The notes under the pieces were generated by a model, which was not told where the DNA came from, made no database searches, and worked only from the letters and a program-made list of their open reading frames with translations. Below, piece by piece: positions 19,813-28,531 of a stretch of DNA of 38,298 nt. Made by a program: the position numbers and the translations under genes. Within the stretch, counting starts at the first letter, position 1. The number at the start of each line of letters is the position of its first letter. Source of the DNA: Verrucomicrobiia bacterium (GTDB lineage Bacteria > Verrucomicrobiota > Verrucomicrobiia > Verrucomicrobiales > DEV007); NCBI GenBank assembly GCA_020439995.1, contig JAGROY010000021.1, positions 1 to 38,298 of the forward strand. The letters run 5' to 3'.

Positions 19813-20160
19813 ATGGCCAAAGCCCGTGTCACCATCGACTGCCATCACTGCGGCAAGCGCACCGTCATCGACCTCATGGAGGAGATGTCGACCCAGCGCT
19901 GTGTGAAATGTGGCCTTCGCCTCAATTCTGTGAATACGTCTGCCTATGAGAAAAGGAGAAAGAAGGTTTCTGGCGATCCGATGCTTAACAAATACGAAGC
20001 GTCCGAGGAGCCGGGGCAACTTCGGCGGAGGCGACGCTATTTTACCCCCCGCCGCTGGCGTATTGTCAAGGTGGTCTTGCTTTTAGCCGTTTTTGCGATT
20101 CTAATCATCACAACTTACGTCGTGATCAACAACCCCATGGGAATTCACCGCCGCTGGTGA
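19813..20160 (+). CDS. Small zinc-ribbon, single-TM protein
   Basis: A 115-residue protein with an N-terminal zinc ribbon (Cys10/13 in CHHCG and Cys30/33 in CVKCG), a basic linker (RRRRR around residue 73), one membrane helix at about 84-106 and a short tail. The positive-inside rule places the ribbon in the cytoplasm. It resembles the first part of the following gene and may be a short paralogue. No function is assigned. A GGAAAG lies before the ATG. It is 24 bp upstream of the larger relative. Confidence 0.75.
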   Translation: MAKARVTIDCHHCGKRTVIDLMEEMSTQRCVKCGLRLNSVNTSAYEKRRKKVSGDPMLNKYEASEEPGQLRRRRRYFTPRRWRIVKVVLLLAVFAILIITTYVVINNPMGIHRRW

Positions 20161-20184
20161 TCAGCAGAAGAAGAGGAACTCAGC

Positions 20185-21669
20185 ATGTCGAATCTCATTA
20201 TCAACTGCCCTCACTGTGACCGCCCGACGCCGGTGGAGCTAGGCAAGCGTGTGACGAGCAAGCAGCGTTGCAAACACTGCAAACAATTTGTGGGTGAGTC
20301 CGATATTGTGATCGGCGGTCGGAAACCGGTGCAACGGAAGAAGGTCAACGTGGGGGGTGGTCAGTTCGGCGGAGAAAGAAACCTGGACGAGGAACCAGTG
20401 CCCGGTGGACGGGGCGCTCAGCCCAGACGGGGATTCCTTCTCAGTCATATTGTGGCGACGGTTATTGTCGTCAGCCTGGGATTATGCGGAGTCGGTTTTG
20501 TGCTCTACAAGGGCTACGTAAACAAGAAGCTGGCACACCAGGCTCAAATGGAAGCCTACAAAAGGGTGGAGACCGCTATCCTGAAAAATGAGGCAGACGG
20601 GTTTGCCCCTGAGCAGCCCACTTCGACGATGCCGAGCTTCAACGCTATTTCATCGGCGAAAGCAAATCTCGACCTCGCAATGAAATGCGAGACTCCAGAG
20701 GAACTCCTGAAGTATGTGCGAAATCCAGATCAGGTCAGGGAGAAGCTTCTGGCTTACTACAAGGAAGGCCGTGGTCGTCTTCCGATCAGTGATTGGCTCG
20801 TAGTGAAGGATACTGTTGAAATCAAGTACGACGAAGTCTTGAAGATCGCCATTTTCTACGCAGCGAAAGAGGATGGAGAACCGTGGTGGGTTGTCTTCAA
20901 GGAAGGCTATGACGTTAGCCTGTTGTCAGTCGAGACTGTCGACGAATTGAAATCCAAAGGACGTTCTCACATTTCTGTCGGCGAGGTCGCAGGAGCACTC
21001 AACATCCGGATCTTTGATAACTACGGGAACCTGGCCGTAGACAAGTCAGAGGCATCGCTGCAACGGGGAGCTGATTTCGACTACCTGAAGCAACTGTTTA
21101 GCACAGCACCTCTACCAAACGTTTACCAGCTGTCGAGTGCTGACACGAAGAAGATGATCAATGCTGCCGCGATAGTTTCGGGCTATCAACTGGATGAGCA
21201 GATCGGCGATCCAAAACTCGACTGGGAATCGTTCGTGCGCTATTGCGACATGGAGGTCGCGGATTTTCTGAGTGAAAAGCCGACCGAGCCCAAAGAATTT
21301 CGAGTCCTCGCGATGATCGACGACTATTTCAACTACGGATTCAGCGATTATTTCGAATATACGTGTGTTCAACTGTTCGATCCCACAGAATCGTTCATGT
21401 TTTACGGTTACGTTCGGAAGGACAGCTCCATCGGGAAAACCATTCGCGAACAAGTTCCGCCAAAGAGGATGAAGATAGTCGATCTTAACGCGGAAGGGCA
21501 GCGAACTCCTCTCGATCTCAACGGTCTGGGTGAGATCCAGTCGGACCTCCCGGGACTGCGCAAGCCGTGCTCATTCGTCACGATCAAGGCACGATTCCCC
21601 ACACCGGCCCAAGGTGACAATCAGGTGGAGATCGTTGAGTTCATCCGGAGGAGTTGGTACATTCCTTGA
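20185..21669 (+). CDS. Zinc-ribbon, single-TM protein with large extracytoplasmic domain
   Basis: A 494-residue protein not recognised as a named family. An N-terminal zinc ribbon (CPHCD and CKHCK, residues 8-34) precedes a Gly/Arg-rich linker and one membrane helix at about 86-109. Some 380 residues follow that should lie in the periplasm. The middle part (about 180-250) has a compact alpha/beta look with WWVVFKEGYD, and the rest has no motif I recognise. GAGGA lies before the ATG. Its last 16 bp overlap the start of tgt, so the two are probably translationally linked. Confidence 0.8.
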   Translation: MSNLIINCPHCDRPTPVELGKRVTSKQRCKHCKQFVGESDIVIGGRKPVQRKKVNVGGGQFGGERNLDEEPVPGGRGAQPRRGFLLSHIVATVIVVSLGLCGVGFVLYKGYVNKKLAHQAQMEAYKRVETAILKNEADGFAPEQPTSTMPSFNAISSAKANLDLAMKCETPEELLKYVRNPDQVREKLLAYYKEGRGRLPISDWLVVKDTVEIKYDEVLKIAIFYAAKEDGEPWWVVFKEGYDVSLLSVETVDELKSKGRSHISVGEVAGALNIRIFDNYGNLAVDKSEASLQRGADFDYLKQLFSTAPLPNVYQLSSADTKKMINAAAIVSGYQLDEQIGDPKLDWESFVRYCDMEVADFLSEKPTEPKEFRVLAMIDDYFNYGFSDYFEYTCVQLFDPTESFMFYGYVRKDSSIGKTIREQVPPKRMKIVDLNAEGQRTPLDLNGLGEIQSDLPGLRKPCSFVTIKARFPTPAQGDNQVEIVEFIRRSWYIP

Positions 21670-22835
21670 TAACTGAAGACCAGATTGCCCCGGGGCGCTT
21701 CGAAGTCACGGCACAAGACCGGGACTCAAACGCGCGATGCGCTGAGCTGCAGGTGGCGCATGGCGTAATCCGCACTCCAGTATTCATGCCGGTCGGAACG
21801 CAGGGAACCGTGAAAGCCGTAAGCCGGAACGAACTGGAGCAGCTGAACGCACAGATCATTCTGGGAAATACCTACCACCTCTTTGTGCGCCCCGGCATGG
21901 AGGTGATCGAAAGTTTTGGTAGCCTCCACCGGTTCAGCAATTGGCCGCATCCGATTCTGACTGACAGCGGCGGTTTTCAAGTCTTCTCACTGGCGAAGCT
22001 GCGGAAGATCTCTGACGAAGGAGTCCACTTCAACAGTCATTTAGATGGAGCCAAGATGTTCATAGGCCCAGAAACTTCGATGGAGATCCAGGCGTCACTT
22101 GGTTCAGACATTGCCATGCTGTTTGACGAGTGTCCTCCCTGGCCCTGCGAGGAAAGCTACGCTCGCGAAAGCCTCGACAGAACCCTGCACTGGGGCCAAC
22201 GCTGTCGCCAGTGGATCGACGATCACCGCCCCTGTACCGATACCGGCGAACGCCAGTTGCACTTCGGAATTGTCCAGGGATCTGTCTATCGTGAAATGCG
22301 GGAAGAATGTGCAAAGGCGCTCGTGGACATGGACTTTGATGGATACGCGGTGGGCGGCCTCAGCGTAGGAGAGCCCGAGAAGGCACTTTACGAGGCCGTC
22401 GATGCCGCAGTGCGGTTTCTGCCAACCACCAAACCTCGCTACGCAATGGGCCTGGGCACCCCACCCCAGCTGCTCGGCTTGGTTGCCCGTGGGGTGGACA
22501 TGTTCGATTGCGTGATGCCCACACGAGTTGCGCGGAACGGTGGAGCCTTCACTCACGAAGGGTTGCTCAACATGAGAAACCAGAAATTTCAGAAAGACCC
22601 CAGTCCGATTGAAGAGGGTTGTGAGTGTCCTGCTTGCTCCGGCGGATTCGCACGCGGGTATATCCGACACTTGGTCAAAGCGGAGGAAATTCTCGGTTTG
22701 CGGTTGATTTCCCTCCACAATTTGCATTTCTATCTGCGCCTCATGGAGCGGGCGCGCGAAGCGATCTCAATGGGAAACTTCACGGAATTCAGAGTCGAGT
22801 TTACCGCGCGCTACCAATCAACCTCTCAAACCTAA
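21654..22835 (+). CDS. tgt: tRNA-guanine transglycosylase
   Basis: Queuine tRNA-ribosyltransferase, which swaps guanine-34 for preQ1 in tRNAs with GUN anticodons. The general-base Asp104 sits in LTDSGGFQVFSL, nucleophile Asp285 in MFDCVMPTR, and the zinc site is Cys323/325/328 with His355 in ISLHNLHFY. The 393-residue length is typical. The start is uncertain: TTG at 21654 follows GGAGG by only 2 nt, while TTG at 21666 overlaps the upstream stop as TTGA with a 14-nt spacing. The first four residues are not conserved either way. The classic tgt-yajC-secDF order follows. Confidence 0.95.
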   Translation: MVHSLITEDQIAPGRFEVTAQDRDSNARCAELQVAHGVIRTPVFMPVGTQGTVKAVSRNELEQLNAQIILGNTYHLFVRPGMEVIESFGSLHRFSNWPHPILTDSGGFQVFSLAKLRKISDEGVHFNSHLDGAKMFIGPETSMEIQASLGSDIAMLFDECPPWPCEESYARESLDRTLHWGQRCRQWIDDHRPCTDTGERQLHFGIVQGSVYREMREECAKALVDMDFDGYAVGGLSVGEPEKALYEAVDAAVRFLPTTKPRYAMGLGTPPQLLGLVARGVDMFDCVMPTRVARNGGAFTHEGLLNMRNQKFQKDPSPIEEGCECPACSGGFARGYIRHLVKAEEILGLRLISLHNLHFYLRLMERAREAISMGNFTEFRVEFTARYQSTSQT

Positions 22836-22860
22836 CGATCCAAACACAGCCACTTTCCTG

Positions 22861-23229
22861 ATGGACATTTCCTCATTTATTTCTCTCCTCGCCCAAGCTG
22901 CACCAGCTGGTGGCCAGACACCGCAGTCAAGCATGATGCCATTCATCATGATGATCCTCATGTTCGTCATGATGTATTTCCTGCTGATTCGTCCCCAGAG
23001 AAAACAGCAGAAGGAGCACCAGCAACGATTGGCTTCCTTGAAAATCGGAGACGAAGTGATCACCAACGGGGGGATTCACGGAGTGGTTTCTAACGTCAAG
23101 GACACCGTGATTAAGCTCAAGGTTGCTGACAACGTGAAACTTGATCTAGAAAAGTCCGCAGTTGCCTCCATTACCAAGAAATCTGACAGGGGCAGCGATG
23201 AGGCTGCCGCTGATGACACGAAGAAGTAG
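22861..23229 (+). CDS. yajC: Sec translocon accessory protein YajC
   Basis: A 122-residue protein with one N-terminal membrane helix (about 25-43, Met/Phe-rich), the family signature LIRPQRKQQKEHQ, and the compact KIGDEVITNGGIHGVVSNV domain. YajC forms a complex with SecDF and YidC at the inner membrane. It lies 25 bp after tgt and 166 bp before secDF. A GGGCTC/GAGCCC stem downstream of the stop may attenuate transcription. Confidence 0.96.
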   Translation: MDISSFISLLAQAAPAGGQTPQSSMMPFIMMILMFVMMYFLLIRPQRKQQKEHQQRLASLKIGDEVITNGGIHGVVSNVKDTVIKLKVADNVKLDLEKSAVASITKKSDRGSDEAAADDTKK

Positions 23230-23331
23230 TCGACGCCGAACGACTTCGCGGGCTCATCCTCCCAGACCTAAGAGCCCTTGCATATTCGACTGTTACAGGG
23301 TATGACATAGCGCTTGCTCTCCGGAGGCAAC

Positions 23332-23355
23332 ATGCACTCGTGTGTGGCTCCGTAA
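23332..23355 (+). CDS. Possible 7-residue leader ORF upstream of secDF
   Basis: In the yajC-secDF gap an ATG preceded by a strong GGAGG (23322-23326, 5-nt spacing) opens a frame of seven codons, MHSCVAP, then TAA, 40 nt before secDF. The secDF start itself has no Shine-Dalgarno but the complement CCTCC just upstream. This could be a regulatory leader. It is too short to judge by composition. Confidence 0.3.
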   Translation: MHSCVAP

Positions 23356-23395
23356 ACGATTGAATCTAAGACCCTTTCACATTTAAACCTCCAGA

Positions 23396-25885
23396 ATGGA
23401 CCCAAACGCAGCCACCAGCAGTTACGCAATGTCAGTTGGCATTTTCCTATTCGGAATAGGAACCCTTGCCTTGTTTCTTTGGTATTTCGCAACTGACCTG
23501 GATCGCCGCAAGCGCCTGATCGGAACTATTTTGACGATTGCAGTGGCTGGCTTCTCGGCCTGGGCATCGTTTCCACTCAAGGAAAAGCTGCCACTCGCCA
23601 TCGACCTTCAGGGCGGTTCTTCGTTCGTTGTTGAGATCCAGCCCGCTTCGGAGGGCCGCTCGGTTACTCCGTCCCAGCAGCAGACGGCTATCGACATCCT
23701 CCGCAAGCGTCTCGATCCCGACGGCGGAAAAAACCTTATCATCAATCCGCAAGGCGATGCGCAGCTGGAAGTGCAGATGCCTGGAGTAAAGGACAGTGAG
23801 ATGGCTCAAGTGCGTGAGACCATTCAAAAGGTGGCGCTCCTTGAGTTCAGAAGCGTTGAGCCTGGGAAATTTCCAGTCACCAAGGAAGCTGGTGAGCAGC
23901 GCGAATACTCACCAGGCTGGGTCGAGCGACCGATCAAAAAGAAGCTAGCCGAGGGAGAAACGGAGAAAGACCTTGATGCAAAGCCGCAGATGTACATTTC
24001 GGTGAAGAATCGAGTGGAGGTAGCTGGTAAGAATGTGAAGAATGCCGGTGTCGTTTTCGGCCCTAATGGTTGGGAGATCAGCCTGGAGCTGGACGATGAG
24101 GGTGGAGAGAAAATGTATGAGATCACACGCAGTGTGCGTCATGAGGTCGATCAGCTGGCGATCATCATTGATGGCGAAGTCCTCTCGCACCCTACGATCA
24201 ATAGCCCTCTTCGAGATCGAATCAGCATCACTGGCAATTTCGAAGAGAAGGAGGCGTTTGACCTGGCCAGCGCCCTTGAGAATCCTTTGGAGAACCCTCT
24301 TAAGATTCTTAGCTCCAGCCAGATCAGCCCTGCCTACGGTGAAAAGACGATCGTTCAGGGAATCTACGCCGGCCTTGCTGGCCTGGGACTGACGCTTTTG
24401 TTCATGGCCATTTTTTACAGGCTGGCCGGTTTAGTTGCACTGGTAGGACTCACGGTCAATGTGCTCTGCCTGTTCGGATTCATGTGCGTGTTCAACTTCA
24501 CGCTCTCGATGCCTGGTATCGCGGGTATCGTTCTTACCATTGGGGTGGCAGTCGACGCCAATGTGCTCATCTACGAGCGCCTGCGTGAAGAAATGAAAAG
24601 CGGAAGATCCCTTACGTCCGCGCTCCAGGCTGCTTATGAAAAAGCGTTTTCCGCCATCTTTGATGCCAACGTCACCACGCTGATCACGGCGACGATCATG
24701 TTCATGGTCGCCAGCGGCAGCATCAAGGGCTTTGCCATGACACTCACTGTGGGTGTCCTCGCATCACTGTTCGCCGCCCTTCTCGTCACACGGGTATGCT
24801 TTAACTGGATGACTGGGGGCAAGCTGGAGAAGCTCTCAATGGCAACTCTCGTCCCGGACAAGGTCTACGATTTCCTTGGTAAGCGCAAACTGGCCTTGTA
24901 CGTGTCACTCAGCGCAGTGGGCATCAGCCTGCTCTGGTTAGGAGTGAAAAACACTTCGGTATTGGCATACGATCTCAATCCGCAGGGCGGCGACAAAGTG
25001 AGCGTTAGCGGAGCAACGCTTTCCACCGATCAGATTCTCAACACCCTTAAAGATTTAACGGTTTACAACGATGCCGGAGTCTTCAACACCGAAGGCAAGG
25101 GCAGCAAAGTCGACTTCTTCCCACCCACGATTCAAACTCAGAAGATGGCTACAGGGGAGGAAGAGATCGTCATTCGATCTCCGTTCGGCACAGGTAATGC
25201 GATCAAGTCCACGTTAGAGGCAGCGTTTCCCGATATATTTCCGGCGGCAACTGAAGGGGCGACAGCGGGTATTGGAGTGGAGGAAATTGGGCCATCAATG
25301 AGTTCGACTCTCCTCAAGGAATCATTTATGGCACTAGGTCTGGGACTGCTCGGCATCCTGATCTATCTGAGCTTCAGATTTGAAGTGGCGTTCGCGCTGG
25401 GAGCCATTGTAGCGCTCATCCACGACGTCATTCTATCGATCGGTGTCATGACCATGTTGGGCACCTCAGTCTCCGTCATGATGATCGGCGCGTTCCTCAC
25501 CATCGCCGGTTACTCGATTAACGACACCATCATCGTCTTTGACCGAATCCGGGAAACCCTCCGAACCAAGAAGGGAGACCTTGCTGAGATTATGAACCTG
25601 GCGATCAGCGAGACACTGGGTCGAACCTTGATCACCAGTGGAACAACACTCCTCACCTGTATCTGCCTCACCCTCTTCGGAGGCCCAGTATTGCGCGAGT
25701 TTTCTCTGGCGATCATCGTTGGTATCCTCATCGGTACCTACTCCTCAATCTTTGTGGCATCTCCTCTTGTGCTGTGGTGGGCAAAACGCAAGGACATCAA
25801 CCTTCGCCAAGACATCTTGGATTCCGACCAGGCCAAGATCATCGAACACGGCATCGAGAAAGAGGTCGAGCCACGTAATCCATAA
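23396..25885 (+). CDS. secDF: Fused protein-export membrane protein SecDF
   Basis: An 829-residue fusion of SecD and SecF, the proton-driven motor that pulls exported proteins through SecYEG. SecD signatures are AIDLQGGSSFVVEI (residues 68-81) and VAVDANVLIYERLREE. SecF signatures are GPSMSSTLLKES and AGYSINDTIIVFDRIRE. Two helices (12-32 and 41-58) precede the DLQGG domain, where canonical SecD has one. That implies an extra N-terminal helix and an outside N-terminus unless the first is not inserted. Fused SecDF is common in Bacillus, Chlamydiae and relatives. Transcription ends at the strong hairpin at 25903. Confidence 0.96.
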   Translation: MDPNAATSSYAMSVGIFLFGIGTLALFLWYFATDLDRRKRLIGTILTIAVAGFSAWASFPLKEKLPLAIDLQGGSSFVVEIQPASEGRSVTPSQQQTAIDILRKRLDPDGGKNLIINPQGDAQLEVQMPGVKDSEMAQVRETIQKVALLEFRSVEPGKFPVTKEAGEQREYSPGWVERPIKKKLAEGETEKDLDAKPQMYISVKNRVEVAGKNVKNAGVVFGPNGWEISLELDDEGGEKMYEITRSVRHEVDQLAIIIDGEVLSHPTINSPLRDRISITGNFEEKEAFDLASALENPLENPLKILSSSQISPAYGEKTIVQGIYAGLAGLGLTLLFMAIFYRLAGLVALVGLTVNVLCLFGFMCVFNFTLSMPGIAGIVLTIGVAVDANVLIYERLREEMKSGRSLTSALQAAYEKAFSAIFDANVTTLITATIMFMVASGSIKGFAMTLTVGVLASLFAALLVTRVCFNWMTGGKLEKLSMATLVPDKVYDFLGKRKLALYVSLSAVGISLLWLGVKNTSVLAYDLNPQGGDKVSVSGATLSTDQILNTLKDLTVYNDAGVFNTEGKGSKVDFFPPTIQTQKMATGEEEIVIRSPFGTGNAIKSTLEAAFPDIFPAATEGATAGIGVEEIGPSMSSTLLKESFMALGLGLLGILIYLSFRFEVAFALGAIVALIHDVILSIGVMTMLGTSVSVMMIGAFLTIAGYSINDTIIVFDRIRETLRTKKGDLAEIMNLAISETLGRTLITSGTTLLTCICLTLFGGPVLREFSLAIIVGILIGTYSSIFVASPLVLWWAKRKDINLRQDILDSDQAKIIEHGIEKEVEPRNP

Positions 25886-25902
25886 TTCAGCAGTTTCTGA
25901 CC

Positions 25903-25948
25903 AACGCCGCTCTCTGGAGCACTCCAGAGAGCGGCGTTTCTGTTTCTC
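25903..25948. terminator. Bidirectional rho-independent terminator
   Basis: A perfect 17-nt inverted repeat, AACGCCGCTCTCTGGAG, with a 2-nt centre (in practice a 16-bp stem with a GCAC tetraloop) is followed on the plus strand by TTCTGTTTCTC. It lies 17 bp after secDF and 21 bp beyond the end of the convergent methyltransferase gene, so it can serve both. Confidence 0.9.
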
Positions 25949-25959
25949 AAGCTTCCTAA

Positions 25960-27183
25960 CTAACTCACCTTCCAGCCCAGGCACTTCAAGTAGTGCGCTT
26001 CAGGGATCCTCGCAGGGTGATCGATAGCATGGCGAGTGGCAAAAAGTTCACGCCCGTTCTCGCCTTGCTGTAATGCTACCTGGCGGACGATTTTGTAGAA
26101 TTCCTCTGCGGATACATGGGCCGAGCAGGAAGCAGCTACCAGCACGCCGCCTCTGCGAAGCAGCTTCACCCCATGCCTGGCCAGTCGTCGATAAGCTTCG
26201 AGAGCCCCTTCCCTTTCTGATTGGCGCTTTGCGAGGGACGGTGGATCGATCACAACGATATCGTAACGTCGACCATCCCTTGTCGCATTTGCCAGCCATT
26301 CGAAAGCATCGGCCTGGATGGTTTCGTGGCGGCACTCGCGCACCGCAGAATTCATCGGCTGGTTCAATTCCATGTTCCGCCGAGCAGCCGTGAGGGCGTG
26401 CTTGCTGATATCAACATCTGTAGCAGATCGCGCACCTCCGACTGCGGCGTGAACTGAAAATCCCCCGGTGTGACTGAACACATTGAGCACATCGGCATTG
26501 CGCGCCAGTTCCCTCACGCGTAGCCGATTATCCCTCTGATCTAGAAAGAACCCTGTTTTTTGCCCCTTGATCGGCTCGGCTTCGAATACTGCACCATTCT
26601 CAAGGAAAGTGGTCACTTCCACTTCCTTGATCTCACCGACAAGCGGCAGCCCATCCGCTAACCCTACTTTCGCTGCCATGGATTCGATGTTTCGGCTCGT
26701 GCGCAACACCCAGCTCGACGCAATCGGACAGCAATCCCTCATCCATCCCAGGAAACGTCCGCTACTTAAAAATGGAAGCCATGCGGAGGTGTAAATCTTG
26801 ACCACTCCGACTGAGCCATAGCGATCCAAAACCATGCCGGGCAGCCCGTCGCTCTCACCGTTCATCCAGCGATAGCCCGTCGTGCCTTTGTCCACAAAAT
26901 GCTCGTCTCGAACGCGGACGGCAGTCGAAATCCGCTCACGAAACCAGTAGTCATCGATTTTGACAGTGCCCCCCTGCGCTAGAATGCGGACTCTTATGGG
27001 GGACGAGGCATCGTAAAGCCCGACCGCAAGGAAGCGGTCACGGCGATCGTAAATTACCGCAAGTTCTCCTGAGCGGCCCTCGCGATTCTGCGCCTTCACC
27101 CGATCAGCAAACACCCACGGATGTCCATCCCTCACCGCATTTTCGGCACCGGGTGTGAGGGTAAGTTTGAGGTTTGCTGCCAT
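25960..27183 (-). CDS. RlmI-family rRNA (cytosine-C5) methyltransferase
   Basis: A 407-residue class I SAM-dependent methyltransferase of the RlmI/YccW type. An N-terminal PUA RNA-binding domain (about 1-75, GHPWVFADRV) is followed by the family EEINGL-like central domain. The Rossmann part has KTGFFLDQRDNR, VFSHTGGFSVHAA (SAM-binding), VIDPPSLAK and a late SCSAHV with the catalytic-type cysteine. E. coli RlmI methylates C1962 of 23S rRNA. The exact target here is inferred from the family. It is divergent from the Nudix gene. Confidence 0.88.
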   Translation of the reverse strand: MAANLKLTLTPGAENAVRDGHPWVFADRVKAQNREGRSGELAVIYDRRDRFLAVGLYDASSPIRVRILAQGGTVKIDDYWFRERISTAVRVRDEHFVDKGTTGYRWMNGESDGLPGMVLDRYGSVGVVKIYTSAWLPFLSSGRFLGWMRDCCPIASSWVLRTSRNIESMAAKVGLADGLPLVGEIKEVEVTTFLENGAVFEAEPIKGQKTGFFLDQRDNRLRVRELARNADVLNVFSHTGGFSVHAAVGGARSATDVDISKHALTAARRNMELNQPMNSAVRECRHETIQADAFEWLANATRDGRRYDIVVIDPPSLAKRQSEREGALEAYRRLARHGVKLLRRGGVLVAASCSAHVSAEEFYKIVRQVALQQGENGRELFATRHAIDHPARIPEAHYLKCLGWKVS

Positions 27184-27242
27184 GATTCAGTGCATTCTTA
27201 GCCCGCTTGAGCGAGACTGCACGGATCAAATTCTACTGCCGA

Positions 27243-27677
27243 ATGCCACTTCCCACATCCGCGACATCGAACTCACCAACACCACTTCTGGTGGTCTGTG
27301 CCGTTATCGAGAACGAGGACGGGCAAATCCTCTCCGCACAGAGGGGCCCTGGCATGAGCCTGGCGGGCAAGTGGGAGTTCCCCGGCGGTAAAGTCGAGCC
27401 CGGCGAAGAACCCGCCGCAGCGCTGATCCGGGAGATCCAGGAGGAACTTGGCTGCACCGTTTCAATCATCAATCCGCTGACACCAAGCAATCTCATCCAC
27501 GGGAGGGGCGCGCTTTGCCTGATCCCTTTCTCATGCAAAATCGTTGCGGGCACTCCTGCAGCAAACGAGCACAGCGCCCTGCACTGGTCAGCTCCAGAGT
27601 ACCTCTTAGAGCTCGACTGGGCCCCAGCTGACCTTCCGATTGTTGCTGAGGTAATCCAACTGGCGTCTTCCCGCTAG
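27243..27677 (+). CDS. MutT-like Nudix hydrolase
   Basis: A 144-residue Nudix protein. The Nudix box GGKVEPGEEPAAALIREIQE followed by ELG has all conserved Glu and Gly residues. LAGKWEFPGGKVEPGE is the MutT-like lead-in, suggesting 8-oxo-dGTP cleavage (sanitising the nucleotide pool), though sequence alone does not exclude another nucleotide. The ATG at 27243 is preferred over a TTG at 27207, which would add poorly conserved residues. Confidence 0.88.
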   Translation: MPLPTSATSNSPTPLLVVCAVIENEDGQILSAQRGPGMSLAGKWEFPGGKVEPGEEPAAALIREIQEELGCTVSIINPLTPSNLIHGRGALCLIPFSCKIVAGTPAANEHSALHWSAPEYLLELDWAPADLPIVAEVIQLASSR

Positions 27678-27754
27678 GATATATATTCCTTAATCAATCT
27701 AAATATTATTGATTTCTCAACAACTGCGGCTAATCATGACGAAACTTCCTGATT

Positions 27755-28522
27755 ATGAAGAAGCGCACACCTCAGAAACTTTCTTCACCCACTGTTCGAC
27801 GGATCGCTCTCCCGGGACTCGCTGGGAGTGCAACAGCTGCAGGTACAGAATCAGCACAGGCAGGCATCCACTACTTCAATGTCGATCCTGATGAGAACAT
27901 CGTTTCATCCACGTTTTCGCTGGATGTGGATGGTCCGTTTGGCGGAGACCTCACGCCAGAGCTGCAGTTTGGCCATAATTTCCCGGTATCGAACTACTTT
28001 GGCAATGCCACGGCGCAGGCAGCCTCTGCCTCGGCATTCATCGGCGGTTTTTTTGGTGCAGGAAGCGCCTATCGCTACGTCGCAAATCCCACCAGTGGAG
28101 TTGCACTCGCGAACCTAAACACAGCTGGCACAGCACTCGCCGCAGACCCCGCTCAAAATTTTGGCGTAATCAGCAATGGCCAAATCGGACGGATGGCGTT
28201 CGCCGATTCCAACGGCACCCAGGATTTCCAGTTCATGGATCCGACACCAGGATTTGTCGCATTCAAATTCGATGACGCGGGCAAGCCTGCATTCGGATGG
28301 GCCCGGGTCACCATCTCAGGGGCGAAGGGAGCATCCGCTGGGGCTGGTGGCGACACCAATACGATATCAGTTCACGATTTTGCATGGTCAAGCGACACGC
28401 CGATTGCGATCGGCCAGGTGCCTGAACCAAGTGCGATCGGATTGCTTGCGCTAGGGGCTGCCGGGATAGGAATGATGAGACGACGAACCAAAAGTCCAGA
28501 TGCCACCGGCGCTGGAGATTGA
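27755..28522 (+). CDS. PEP-CTERM sorted extracellular protein
   Basis: A 255-residue exported protein. A basic N-terminus and short hydrophobic/Ala-rich segment end in AQAG, a probable signal peptide. The body is rich in Gly, Ala, Asn and aromatics. The C-terminus has the full exosortase sorting signal: VPEPSAIG, a hydrophobic helix and the basic cluster MMRRRTK. Nine residues (SPDATGAGD) trail the cluster, longer than usual. Exosortases cleave such tails at the surface, often in exopolysaccharide-making bacteria. An AT-rich stretch (27680-27715) upstream may hold the promoter. It lies 9 bp ahead of the large fusion gene. Confidence 0.88.
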   Translation: MKKRTPQKLSSPTVRRIALPGLAGSATAAGTESAQAGIHYFNVDPDENIVSSTFSLDVDGPFGGDLTPELQFGHNFPVSNYFGNATAQAASASAFIGGFFGAGSAYRYVANPTSGVALANLNTAGTALAADPAQNFGVISNGQIGRMAFADSNGTQDFQFMDPTPGFVAFKFDDAGKPAFGWARVTISGAKGASAGAGGDTNTISVHDFAWSSDTPIAIGQVPEPSAIGLLALGAAGIGMMRRRTKSPDATGAGD

Positions 28523-28531
28523 TCAGGCAAA

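Noticed and set aside
19655..19906. Frame of about 83 codons before and across the first zinc-ribbon gene
   Set aside because: Low-complexity, overlaps a better gene in another frame and has no start signal.
23230..23395. yajC-secDF gap as a frameshifted or missing gene
   Set aside because: Neither neighbour lacks a domain, and no frame in the gap has protein-like composition beyond the tiny leader candidate.
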